IMG/VR virus record: IMGVR_UViG_3300047444_000253
Coordinates: 1-23,327 of that record
Reading direction: 5' to 3' (one strand)
Length of the DNA: 23,327 nt
From: a virus
The translations under genes were made by a program, and so were the position numbers. Position 1 is the stretch's first letter. Each line of letters opens with the position of its first letter. The notes below the pieces were generated by a model. It worked only from the letters and a program-made list of their open reading frames with translations, ran no database searches and had not been told where the DNA came from. This document shows, one piece after another, positions 8,732-13,838 of the stretch.

Positions 8732-8991
8732 TGCCAGCAATTATTCTTTGGCTTATCGAAAGTAAGTTAGGACGAACCGTAGCCATATCGGTTGCTATCT
8801 TCATTGGCGTTGGAATTGGATGGTTGGTATTTGCAACTCATTACGAGAATATAGGGTATGCAAAAGCAATCCATGCCATAGCTGCACAGGATTCAAAAGC
8901 TATTAGCGAGGCACAACATGCGCGTCAGACTGTTAAGGACTGTAGGGATAGTGGCCATCAGTGGAATGTCAGCAGCGGGATGTGTGAGTAG
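8731..8991 (+). CDS. Inner-membrane spanin subunit (Rz-like, 86 aa)
   Basis: ATG at 8731 overlaps the stop of the HNH gene (TAATG); a GTG at 8704 in frame is less likely. A single membrane segment occupies about residues 13-33 (RTVAISVAIFIGVGIGWLVF), followed by a short periplasmic helix with KAIHAIAAQDSKAISEAQHA. The N-terminal anchor, periplasmic tail, position after the holin, and a lipoprotein gene nested in another frame at its 3' end together identify it as the i-spanin. It would link to the lipoprotein next door to fuse inner and outer membranes in the last step of lysis. It is shorter than lambda Rz. Confidence 0.75.
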   Translation: MPAIILWLIESKLGRTVAISVAIFIGVGIGWLVFATHYENIGYAKAIHAIAAQDSKAISEAQHARQTVKDCRDSGHQWNVSSGMCE

Positions 8992-9304
8992 TAACCTACC
9001 GGCTTCTATTGCTGGTGGAGAATGTAGAATCTTCCGCGCCCCTGATTATGCTATTCGTGGTAAAACCCAGGACGATCAAAATTACATAGATGATAACACT
9101 GAGGCGGGCATTGCCGCCTGCAAGTGGGCTCGCCCCAAGGCGCGGCCAGCCCCGGTCGTCGCACATCAAGCCGTCGTCGTGAGGGGAAAGACTAAGTTAA
9201 TCCCCGTGGCCGCGCCTCCGGTCAAGTCAACCGTGCCAGCCCCGCCTCCGGTCAAGAAGCATTGGTGGCAGAGGATAAGGCACCATGCCGCGCCGACGCC
9301 GTAG
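8918..9304 (+). CDS. Outer-membrane spanin lipoprotein (Rz1-like, 128 aa)
   Basis: It begins inside the i-spanin gene in another frame (74-nt overlap). The N-terminus is a lipoprotein signal, MRVRLLRTVGIVAISGM then SAAGC with the lipid-carrying Cys22. The mature part is Pro-rich toward the end (APPVKSTVPAPPPVKKHW), the usual feature of Rz1 proteins. At about 107 mature residues it is longer than lambda Rz1, and two further Cys (C36 and C68 regions) are present. It should sit in the outer membrane and pair with the product of the overlapping gene. Confidence 0.75.
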   Translation: MRVRLLRTVGIVAISGMSAAGCVSSNLPASIAGGECRIFRAPDYAIRGKTQDDQNYIDDNTEAGIAACKWARPKARPAPVVAHQAVVVRGKTKLIPVAAPPVKSTVPAPPPVKKHWWQRIRHHAAPTP

Positions 9305-9746
9305 ACCACCGCCTCCTCCACCGTCATACTTTGAGCGCGCTGTCGCTTGGATCAAGCGCAATAAAACGGTAACGACTTTTATCATTGGCTCCTTCGTCGC
9401 GGTTCCTAGCCTTTGGGCTAGTGTCGAGTTTCTCGATAAGGTCACTGATGATATCCAATTTGCCCGCCACGTCTATGTAAACGGCAGGGTCGATACCGTT
9501 GCCAAGAAAGCCGAGATATTGGGCGAGCAAAACCAAAATATTCTGCGCGATTTGCAAGTTGATACCGCCAATGGAAAGCTAGACGCAACTACAAATGAAC
9601 TAAAACGCTGGCAGGTAGAGTTAGCAAAACCTGGAAATGACCAACGTACTATTGATCTAATAACGCAGCGCATTAACGTCCTGACCGCTACCAAGGATAA
9701 GATAGACGCCCAACTCAAGACGCTGACTGCTATTACAGGTAAATAA
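9285..9746 (+). CDS. Membrane-anchored coiled-coil protein, unknown (153 aa)
   Basis: ATG lies 20 nt inside the end of the o-spanin gene. The N-terminus is strikingly basic and Pro-rich (PRRRRRPPPPPP), then one membrane segment at about 27-47 (TVTTFIIGSFVAVPSLWAS), then a long charged helix-forming region (60-150) with heptad-like leucines such as QNQNILRDLQVD and ELKRWQVELAK. The membrane anchor with a coiled coil and its place in the lysis cassette suggest a lysis-associated or virion-exit accessory protein. I do not recognise the family. Confidence 0.6.
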   Translation: MPRRRRRPPPPPPSYFERAVAWIKRNKTVTTFIIGSFVAVPSLWASVEFLDKVTDDIQFARHVYVNGRVDTVAKKAEILGEQNQNILRDLQVDTANGKLDATTNELKRWQVELAKPGNDQRTIDLITQRINVLTATKDKIDAQLKTLTAITGK

Positions 9747-9751
9747 ATCCC

Positions 9752-10027
9752 ATGACCTTTGATTGGACAATATCTCTTGGCAACATATTGACGGTCTTGG
9801 GATTCTGCGGAGCGGGAGTTGTCTTTGTAATGTTAATGAGAACCGATATGATGATTCTCGGAACTCGCGTTACCAATCTGGAGGGAGCCTTGCGCGAGTT
9901 GGTGCAATCAAATATCGCCTTGGCAGAAATGCGCGGGCGATTTCAGACGATGGACGAGCGTGTTACTATGATAAGCGAACGGCTCGATACGCATATCAAC
10001 TCCACCGGCTTTGGTCATCAACGATGA
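9752..10027 (+). CDS. Small membrane/coiled-coil protein, unknown (91 aa)
   Basis: One membrane segment is predicted at about residues 8-29 (SLGNILTVLGFCGAGVVFVML), followed by a helical, heptad-like part (TRVTNLEGALRELVQSN; DERVTMISERLDTHI). The start is ATG five bases after the previous stop, with only a weak ribosome site. The topology repeats that of the preceding gene: one anchor plus a coiled coil. It could be an antiholin-like or second pore protein, but that is speculation. Its TGA overlaps the ATG of the next gene (ATGA). Confidence 0.6.
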   Translation: MTFDWTISLGNILTVLGFCGAGVVFVMLMRTDMMILGTRVTNLEGALRELVQSNIALAEMRGRFQTMDERVTMISERLDTHINSTGFGHQR

Positions 10028-10338
10028 AACTCTACGGCTATCACCACCACCACAACGACAACCCCTGGGATGCCGCGCCAGCCTGGGCGATTGAACTAAT
10101 GGCGCTAATGGAGATCAATCACATGGCTACCAAGGCACAACTCGACAAGTTCATGGCTGACGTACAAGCGTTGATTGCGGCGGGTGTTGCGGAGATCACC
10201 GCAGCGGTTGCGGCGGCTCAGAATGCCAGCAATGACCCGGCTATCGATGCGCTGGATACTCAGGTAACACAGGCCACACAGGCCCTCACCGATGCCGCTG
10301 CTGCATTGCAGCCGCCGCCGCCCGCACCAACACCATAA
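10024..10338 (+). CDS. Small His-rich N-terminus, Ala-rich helical protein (104 aa)
   Basis: The ATG at 10024 overlaps the previous stop (ATGA); the longer frame from 9763 is only a shadow. The protein begins MKLYGYHHHHNDNPW with four consecutive histidines, then has a long Ala/Gln/Asp-rich helix (residues 35-95) with repeated ALTDAAAAL-like units and ends in a Pro tail (PPPPAPTP). No membrane segment is seen. It is the last gene before the late terminator. Function unknown; the natural His run could bind metal. Confidence 0.6.
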   Translation: MKLYGYHHHHNDNPWDAAPAWAIELMALMEINHMATKAQLDKFMADVQALIAAGVAEITAAVAAAQNASNDPAIDALDTQVTQATQALTDAAAALQPPPPAPTP

Positions 10339-10402
10339 TCCCGCACATACCGTGCGCGATCCCGCGCTGACGGGTTTCTCAGCTTCTCACTCCCGATACT
10401 TG

Positions 10403-10428
10403 ACCCGCCTAAGTCGGCGGGTTTTTTT
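10403..10428 (+). terminator. Intrinsic terminator of the rightward late operon
   Basis: ACCCGCC pairs with GGCGGGT around a six-base loop and is followed at once by seven T residues. It lies 64 bases after the last late gene and ten bases before the stop of the first leftward gene, so it separates the convergent units. The T run is on the plus-strand side only, so it should stop rightward transcription. Confidence 0.9.
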
Positions 10429-10437
10429 ATTGGTGGT

Positions 10438-10662
10438 CTAATCCTTCAAAGCGAGATATTCAGGCCACGCAATCTGCTTCGGGCCGGAAACGCAGATACG
10501 AGGATCACCTAGTTTTTTCATCATGCGCCAGTGATGTTCGGCTGCGATCTGCTCGTCCGTATAGCTAGAAAGATCGGCAGGGAAGTAGCACATTTGGGCG
10601 TGTGGTCCGCGATGGGCGCATCCTGCGGAGGTTTGACATTCAAGGCGGCTACAGACGTTCAT
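10438..10662 (-). CDS. Cys-rich small protein, paralogue of the next gene (74 aa)
   Basis: The N-terminal half is MNVCSRLECQTSAGCAHRGP then MCYF, nearly the same as the start of the gene at 10685-10870. The Cys/His spacing C-x4-C-x5-C-x-H is consistent with binding a metal, probably zinc. The second half is divergent, with Trp/Pro-rich IAWPEYLALKD. It is the last gene of the leftward array. The start is preceded by the array's conserved element (AATAGGCCGCCA before ATG). A short Cys-rich family like this is frequent in phage accessory regions; function unknown. Confidence 0.65.
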   Translation of the reverse strand: MNVCSRLECQTSAGCAHRGPHAQMCYFPADLSSYTDEQIAAEHHWRMMKKLGDPRICVSGPKQIAWPEYLALKD

Positions 10663-10684
10663 TGGCGGCCTATTTTGTTAGGTT

Positions 10685-10870
10685 TTACTGGTAGCCTCTG
10701 CGCGGGCAGAGAGGGTTCATGCAGGTCTGTTCAGAAGTTGGTGGGCAAATGCACCCCATTGGAGGCGACGACGGAAATACTGGAGCGCCGAAATAACACA
10801 TTTCACCCATCGGTCCGCGATGAGCGCACCCTGCACTAGTTCCACATTCAGTTCGGTCACATACGTTCAC
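10685..10870 (-). CDS. Cys-rich small protein, paralogue (61 aa)
   Basis: It starts at GTG (NVCDRTECGTSAGCAHRGP), preceded by GAGGAATAGGCCGCC. The first 27 residues match the neighbouring 74-aa protein almost residue for residue; the C-terminal half instead adds a Cys cluster, CICPP...CMNPLCPRRGY. The two genes look like a local duplication whose 3' parts have diverged or been swapped. Likely a small metal-binding protein; the partner is unknown. Confidence 0.65.
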   Translation of the reverse strand: MNVCDRTECGTSAGCAHRGPMGEMCYFGAPVFPSSPPMGCICPPTSEQTCMNPLCPRRGYQ

Positions 10871-10886
10871 GGCGGCCTATTCCTCG

Positions 10887-10919
10887 TGGGAAGAGCGGCC
10901 CCGGTTTGCGCTCTTCCCA
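10887..10919. other. Perfect 11-bp inverted repeat (hairpin) between leftward genes
   Basis: TGGGAAGAGCG and CGCTCTTCCCA are exact reverse complements around an 11-base loop. It occupies most of the only gap over 50 bp in the leftward array (10871-10952). No T run follows on either strand, so it is not a standard terminator. It could be an RNA processing or mRNA-stability hairpin ahead of the Cys-rich pair. Confidence 0.7.
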
Positions 10920-10952
10920 AGTTGCCGATTTAGTCTCCGGGCGGCTAGCGGG

Positions 10953-11153
10953 CTATTTCTCCAAACTGTGCCAGCGCAAACCGATGAACGTGACATCATC
11001 GTGTGGCCTGACTTCCATTGTTGCCGAATGACGTTCGCTCGGAAGCAAGTCATCCCATACGGCGGTCAGCCATTTAATGAAATCCACGGCTTGCGTCTCA
11101 GGATAGACGGAAAGGGTGCGACTGTTCATCACTGATCTACTGCGTCCAGCCAT
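10953..11153 (-). CDS. Small protein, unknown (66 aa)
   Basis: ATG follows the array element (ATTAGCCCCGCCA). The protein is basic at the N-terminus (MAGRSRSVMNSR), with a hydrophobic/aromatic middle VDFIKWLTAVWDDLLP and a C-terminal strand-like DVTFIGLRWHSLE. The composition suggests a small folded alpha/beta protein. I do not recognise it. It is transcribed with the rest of the leftward array. Confidence 0.55.
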   Translation of the reverse strand: MAGRSRSVMNSRTLSVYPETQAVDFIKWLTAVWDDLLPSERHSATMEVRPHDDVTFIGLRWHSLEK

Positions 11154-11169
11154 TGGCGGGGCTAATCCT

Positions 11170-11316
11170 CTAGGCGTGAATGACGCTCAGGCGAGTTAAA
11201 TGCTGTGGCCCGATCCGGCGCACTCTGCGAATATAGTCCGCCGCCTTCTTGCGATCAGTGAACGTCGCCTCATGGTAGTTCGCCCAATCGTGCCATATTA
11301 CATAAATCTCAAACAT
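11170..11316 (-). CDS. Small basic protein, unknown (48 aa)
   Basis: It reads MFEIYVIWHDWANYHEATF at the N-terminus, then a basic helix (DRKKAADYIRRVRRIG) and ends LTRLSVIHA. ATG is preceded by GAGGAGGAATAGGCCCGCCC, combining a Shine-Dalgarno-like AGGAGG with the array element. It lies eight bases after the upstream stop. The pattern of a beta strand plus an Arg-rich helix resembles small phage inhibitors or nucleic-acid binders, but no family is recognised. Confidence 0.55.
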   Translation of the reverse strand: MFEIYVIWHDWANYHEATFTDRKKAADYIRRVRRIGPQHLTRLSVIHA

Positions 11317-11324
11317 GGGCGGGC

Positions 11325-11486
11325 CTATTCCTCCTCGGCGGCTTCGATGCCAACCGATGTAAACGCCTCACACTTAAAACAGTACCACCCATTCGGATGA
11401 TCTTCGTCCCCATTGATCCAGACGCAGGGCTGGCCGCAGATAGCGCAGTGGCCGCAGATAGCGAAGTGTATGTCGCTTGATTTCAC
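11325..11486 (-). CDS. Zinc-ribbon-like small protein with duplicated knuckle (53 aa)
   Basis: It starts at GTG after the array element (TAAGAGCCCGCC). Residues about 8-21 read FAICGHCAICGQPC and a later WYCFKC supplies a second Cys pair, so a zinc-ribbon-like fold is likely. The DNA for the first Cys block is an 18-bp tandem duplication. The end is acidic (EAAEEE). The upstream neighbour's stop is ten bases away. Function unknown. Confidence 0.6.
   Translation of the reverse strand: MKSSDIHFAICGHCAICGQPCVWINGDEDHPNGWYCFKCEAFTSVGIEAAEEE
11433..11468 (-). repeat. 18-bp tandem duplication inside the zinc-ribbon-like gene
   Basis: Two adjacent 18-bp units (11433-11450 and 11451-11468) differ at one base. 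They encode the repeated Ala-Ile-Cys-Gly block of the 53-aa protein. The in-frame unit length looks like replication slippage that added a Cys pair. Confidence 0.85.
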
Positions 11487-11495
11487 GGCGGGCTC

Positions 11496-11693
11496 TTAAT
11501 CCAAGTTGACTGGCGCGTAATGAACGCGCTCCGTTTCCATGTTTTTAATCACCATCAAATCGCTCAGACGCGAATTGCCGAATGGCGGTCCGATTTTCAT
11601 CAGCCGAATAAATTTATCCATCGCGTCTTTCTCGTCCTGCGCCGCCAGTAGAACGTGAACATTACCGCTCGATACCTTGGCGTGCATGGGCAT
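11496..11693 (-). CDS. Small protein, unknown (65 aa)
   Basis: Two nearby ATG codons (MPMHAK) lie after ATAGAGCCCA, a shortened form of the array element. The sequence has a strand-like VHVLLAAQDEKDAMDKFI, a helix, then a second strand region LMVIKNMETERVHYA. Strand-helix-strand order with acidic patches suggests a compact alpha/beta protein. No family recognised. Confidence 0.55.
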   Translation of the reverse strand: MPMHAKVSSGNVHVLLAAQDEKDAMDKFIRLMKIGPPFGNSRLSDLMVIKNMETERVHYAPVNLD

Positions 11694-11699
11694 TGGGCT

Positions 11700-11876
11700 C
11701 TATCTCGTTTCTGTTAAGGCTATTTTGGCGTAGGTTCTATGGGCTACACCATATTCAAGATCGCAATCGGCTATCTTTCTAAGCGCCGTCCGCAGCCGTT
11801 CGATTTCGTCGTGTAACCGCTCTATTTTGTCGCGCAGTCCGGCAACTTCATTGAATGATGGTGCGAGTTCGCTCAT
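11700..11876 (-). CDS. Short coiled-coil protein (58 aa)
   Basis: MSELAPSFNEVAGLRDK is followed by a clear heptad pattern (IERLHDEIERLRTALRKI) that predicts a dimeric coiled coil over residues about 12-36. The C-terminal part is mixed (YGVAHRTYAKIAL). ATG is preceded by AAAATAGCCCC and lies four bases after the upstream gene's stop. A comparable short coiled-coil gene is at 14633-14788 on the other strand. Likely a small adaptor; partner unknown. Confidence 0.6.
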   Translation of the reverse strand: MSELAPSFNEVAGLRDKIERLHDEIERLRTALRKIADCDLEYGVAHRTYAKIALTETR

Positions 11877-11880
11877 GGGG

Positions 11881-12126
11881 CTATTTTGACAATTCTAGTG
11901 GCGAAGCATACTCAGCCGCTGCCAAGAACTCGCTAAATGGCTTTTCGATGTACAACTCACTCAACGTTTCAAGCATTTTTGCGGCAACAGTTTCTGATCC
12001 CACTATATCTAAGATCACCAACAGATCGAGAATAGGATCACGGGTTCCGGGATTCTGCTGAGGATTTGTTCTTAGGTGGGCGGCGACCCTGATTGTGGTA
12101 TCGTCGGTTCTAAATTGGTAACTCAT
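11881..12126 (-). CDS. Small helical protein, unknown (81 aa)
   Basis: The frame is open back to 12183, but ATG at 12126 follows the array element (GGAATAGCCCCGAAG) and sits eight bases after the upstream stop, so I start there. The N-terminus is polar (MSYQFRTDDTTIRVAAH). The C-terminal half is helical with hydrophobic spacing: DPILDLLVILDIVGSETVAA and KMLETLSELYIEK. No Cys, no signal. Unknown function. Confidence 0.6.
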   Translation of the reverse strand: MSYQFRTDDTTIRVAAHLRTNPQQNPGTRDPILDLLVILDIVGSETVAAKMLETLSELYIEKPFSEFLAAAEYASPLELSK

Positions 12127-12134
12127 CTTCGGGG

Positions 12135-12317
12135 CTATTCCTTCAACAATTCGGTTGCCTCTTTGCGCCACACGTCCAAGCACGTCACGCCGTCTGCCGC
12201 CATGTCGTTCGGGTCATTCTCGATCATGGCTTTTGCAAGCGCCTCAAGCCGACGAACGTAGGCAATCTCGTGGTAGTAGAGATCGCGGTGAACGGTGGTT
12301 AGCTGCGGCTCGCTCAT
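12135..12317 (-). CDS. Small helical protein, unknown (60 aa)
   Basis: The sequence starts MSEPQLTTVHRDLYYHE, then an amphipathic helix (RRLEALAKAMIENDP) and ends in a second helix (DVWRKEATELLKE). ATG follows GGTAGAGGCCGATC. A small two-helix protein of this kind is common in early regions of phages; I do not recognise a family. Confidence 0.55.
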   Translation of the reverse strand: MSEPQLTTVHRDLYYHEIAYVRRLEALAKAMIENDPNDMAADGVTCLDVWRKEATELLKE

Positions 12318-12340
12318 GATCGGCCTCTACCTTGTGAGGG

Positions 12341-12535
12341 TTATCGCTGTGGGCGTGTCTTGCGTGTTTCGATCACACCCTCGACTTCTTGAACGCCCTC
12401 AAGGCGATAAACGCCCATCTTGATCTTTTCGCCCAATTCGGCAGCGTCCATTGGGTTGTCGTAAGCGCCCAAGTATTCCGGGCCGGTCCCTCCATCTTCC
12501 CACTTCACATGCAAGACTTTTGGAAACTTTGCCAT
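12341..12535 (-). CDS. Small protein, first gene of the leftward array (64 aa)
   Basis: It starts MAKFPKVLHVKWEDGGTG and has a helix around PMDAAELGEKIKMGVY and a strand-like VQEVEGVIETRK. The ribosome site CAGGAGAAGG is the best in the array and may be the ancestral form of the degenerate elements downstream. Its promoter at 12556-12585 should drive all ten leftward genes. Unknown function. Confidence 0.6.
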   Translation of the reverse strand: MAKFPKVLHVKWEDGGTGPEYLGAYDNPMDAAELGEKIKMGVYRLEGVQEVEGVIETRKTRPQR

Positions 12536-12555
12536 TCGCCTTCTCCTGTTGACCT

Positions 12556-12585
12556 TATATAAAACCTTGACGTAGCCGTTGTCAA
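12556..12585 (-). promoter_or_regulatory. Leftward sigma70-type promoter
   Basis: On the minus strand TTGACA (12580-12585) is followed, with a 17- or 18-base gap, by TTATAT/TATATA (12556-12562). It is placed just upstream of the 64-aa gene and its AGGAGAAGG site. It is one of the best consensus promoters in the window. Confidence 0.75.
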
Positions 12586-12587
12586 GG
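12565..12587. repeat. Palindrome over the divergent -35 boxes
   Basis: CCTTGAC and GTCAAGG are exact inverted repeats separated by nine bases. The element TTGAC also occurs at 12549 and 12607, making four TTGAC/GTCAA half-sites within 63 bp. It may be an operator or a recombinase (res-like) site. Confidence 0.75.
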
Positions 12588-12595
12588 CGTATGTC
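12567..12595 (+). promoter_or_regulatory. Rightward promoter of the serine recombinase gene (possible)
   Basis: TTGACG (12567-12572) and TATGTC (12590-12595) are 17 bases apart and point toward the recombinase start at 12623. The -10 is a weak match. It overlaps the leftward promoter so that both -35 boxes lie in the two arms of one palindrome. Confidence 0.5.
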
Positions 12596-12622
12596 TAAGT
12601 TTCAATTTGACAGGGTTCGGGA

Positions 12623-13243
12623 ATGGGGTTTCTAGTCGGCTATGCCAGGGTTTCAACGGAAGATCAACGACTCGACCTACAAATCGACGCGCTCAAGGCA
12701 GCGGGGGTCTTGGACGACAATCTTCATGTTGAAAAAATATCTGGCGCGTCATCAAAAAGACCGGAACTCGACCTTGCGATTAAAGACCTCCGGGAAGGTG
12801 ACACTTTCGTTGTGTGGCGTCTCGACCGTCTTGCAAGGTCTATGCGCCAACTCTATGCCCGTCTCGACCAAATCTACGCCAAGGGAGCCTACTTCCGATC
12901 CCTCCAAGAAAGCTTCGACTTTGGAACTGTCAGCGGCAAACTCGTACTTGGCGTCCTTGGGCTTGTTGCTGAGTTCGAGCGGCAAATTATCGCCCAAAGG
13001 ACGTCTGCCGGTATTGCCGCCCTTAAAGCCCGCAAGGGTGCAGACCATAGGTGGGGGCGGCAGTTGTATATGACACCGGAGCGCGTCCGCCTCGTCGGGG
13101 ATTACTTGAACGGGCGGAACGGCAAGCCCAAGTTAAGCGGGCCGAAGATCGCCAAGAAAATGAAGGTCTCGACGGCCTCGATCTATGGCTACTGGAAACA
13201 AACCGGCAAAGGCACATTTGTCCGTAAACGCGATAAAGCATGA
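12623..13243 (+). CDS. Small serine recombinase (resolvase/invertase family, 206 aa)
   Basis: Members of this family cut and rejoin DNA through a serine-phosphate intermediate. The catalytic N-domain is intact: GYARVST with Ser11, GASSKRPEL, and WRLDRLARS (residues 65-73) with the conserved Arg residues. A long helix follows with LVAEFERQIIAQRTSAGI. The C-terminal part (about 155-200) is a helix-turn-helix with SGPKIAKKMKVSTASIYGYW. Its length matches Tn3-resolvase/Gin-type enzymes, not the large integrases. The ribosome site is weak. It opens a rightward group of microgenes, and its stop overlaps the first 69-nt repeat. It probably autoregulates from the upstream palindrome. The substrate could be multimers, an invertible segment outside this window, or host DNA. 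Confidence 0.9.
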   Translation: MGFLVGYARVSTEDQRLDLQIDALKAAGVLDDNLHVEKISGASSKRPELDLAIKDLREGDTFVVWRLDRLARSMRQLYARLDQIYAKGAYFRSLQESFDFGTVSGKLVLGVLGLVAEFERQIIAQRTSAGIAALKARKGADHRWGRQLYMTPERVRLVGDYLNGRNGKPKLSGPKIAKKMKVSTASIYGYWKQTGKGTFVRKRDKA

Positions 13244-13311
13244 GGAGATTTGTTCCCCACCGGACCTAAGCCGGTAAGTCGGCTCCCGGTGGGGTTATAA
13301 AAATAGGAGTT
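13243..13311 (+). repeat. 69-nt hairpin leader, copy 1
   Basis: It is identical over 69 nt to 13837-13905. It contains a nested stem-loop: CCCCACCGG (13255-13263) pairs with CCGGTGGGG (13286-13294), and inside it AGCCG pairs with CGGCT around GTAAGT. ATAGGAG, a ribosome site, follows the stem and precedes the 47-aa gene. It begins on the last base of the recombinase stop codon. Confidence 0.95.
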
Positions 13312-13322
13312 TAGAAATCCAG

Positions 13323-13466
13323 ATGCAGCCCGCAGAGAAAAATCGCTTAAGCATCCTTGTGGAAACAGTCTGTGGCCGTCGGCAAGATAAAGACCGAGCA
13401 GGCGCAGGGGCACCCTCGACCCGCTTTGGCAACGGGATGGAATTAACAAAACAGGAGCGATTGTGA
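13323..13466 (+). CDS. Microprotein (47 aa), unknown
   Basis: ATG is 12 bases after the end of the first 69-nt leader. It encodes a basic, low-complexity product: MQPAEKNRLSILVETVCGRR, then DKDRAGAGAPSTRFGNG. Its stop overlaps the GTG of the next gene (GTGA) with AGGAG in its own tail, so the pair looks coupled. Short and without a recognised domain, it may instead be a leader peptide; moderate confidence that it is translated. Confidence 0.4.
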   Translation: MQPAEKNRLSILVETVCGRRQDKDRAGAGAPSTRFGNGMELTKQERL

Positions 13467-13648
13467 GTGATAGAGATGAATACGGACGGTATGAACCGGA
13501 CGATGACGAGCGCCGCGAAGCATACTTTGCTCGCCGCTTTCGCCGGAAATATCTAACTTGCCTATGCGGGTATCCTGATTGGCCTGGGCAATGTCCTGGC
13601 CCAAAAAACTGCCCAGTTCACGGCGAAGATTTAAGCGACGAGGAATAA
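13463..13648 (+). CDS. Small Cys-rich acidic protein (61 aa)
   Basis: GTG start preceded by CAGGAGCGATT. The N-terminus is very acidic and Arg-rich (DRDEYGRYEPDDDERREAYF). The second half holds Cys33, Cys35, Cys44, Cys50 and His53 in the pattern CLCGYPDWPGQCPGPKNCPVH, consistent with a small zinc finger. The end is acidic again (EDLSDEE). Common type in phage accessory regions; function unknown. Confidence 0.6.
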   Translation: MSDRDEYGRYEPDDDERREAYFARRFRRKYLTCLCGYPDWPGQCPGPKNCPVHGEDLSDEE

Positions 13649-13658
13649 GGAGACGCCC

Positions 13659-13838
13659 ATGCTTCCCGAATCGGCGAAAGCCATCGAAATTGCTGATAAG
13701 CATCTTGTCGGTAAATCTCCAGCGCGACGCGCTGCGCTCGCCAAAGATATTTTAGTGGCGATCAAGGAATACGCCGAGCAAATGGCTACTGACGCCATCA
13801 AGGAAGCCTATTCGTCTGCAACCCCTCGCGTTAATTAG
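13659..13838 (+). CDS. Small helical protein (59 aa), unknown
   Basis: ATG preceded by AATAAGGAGACGCCC. The sequence is helical and Ala/Lys-rich: MLPESAKAIEIADKHLVG, then ARRAALAKDILVAIKEYAEQ and MATDAIKEAYSSATP. Its TAG overlaps the second 69-nt repeat just as the recombinase stop overlaps the first. Not previously recognised by me; ribosome site, composition and fit in the array support it. Confidence 0.6.
   Translation: MLPESAKAIEIADKHLVGKSPARRAALAKDILVAIKEYAEQMATDAIKEAYSSATPRVN

Noticed and set aside
10531-10839. 102-aa plus-strand frame across the Cys-rich genes
   Set aside because: It is antisense to two clearly paralogous genes and follows the late terminator.
12623-13243. Integrase function proving a temperate phage
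   Set aside because: The protein is a small resolvase/invertase type of 206 aa, not a large serine integrase, and no attachment site was seen; lifestyle cannot be decided from it.
13296-13301. TATAAA in the 69-nt leader as a -10 box
   Set aside because: There is no plausible -35 at 16-18 bases upstream; the spot lies in the base of the hairpin and ribosome-site spacer.
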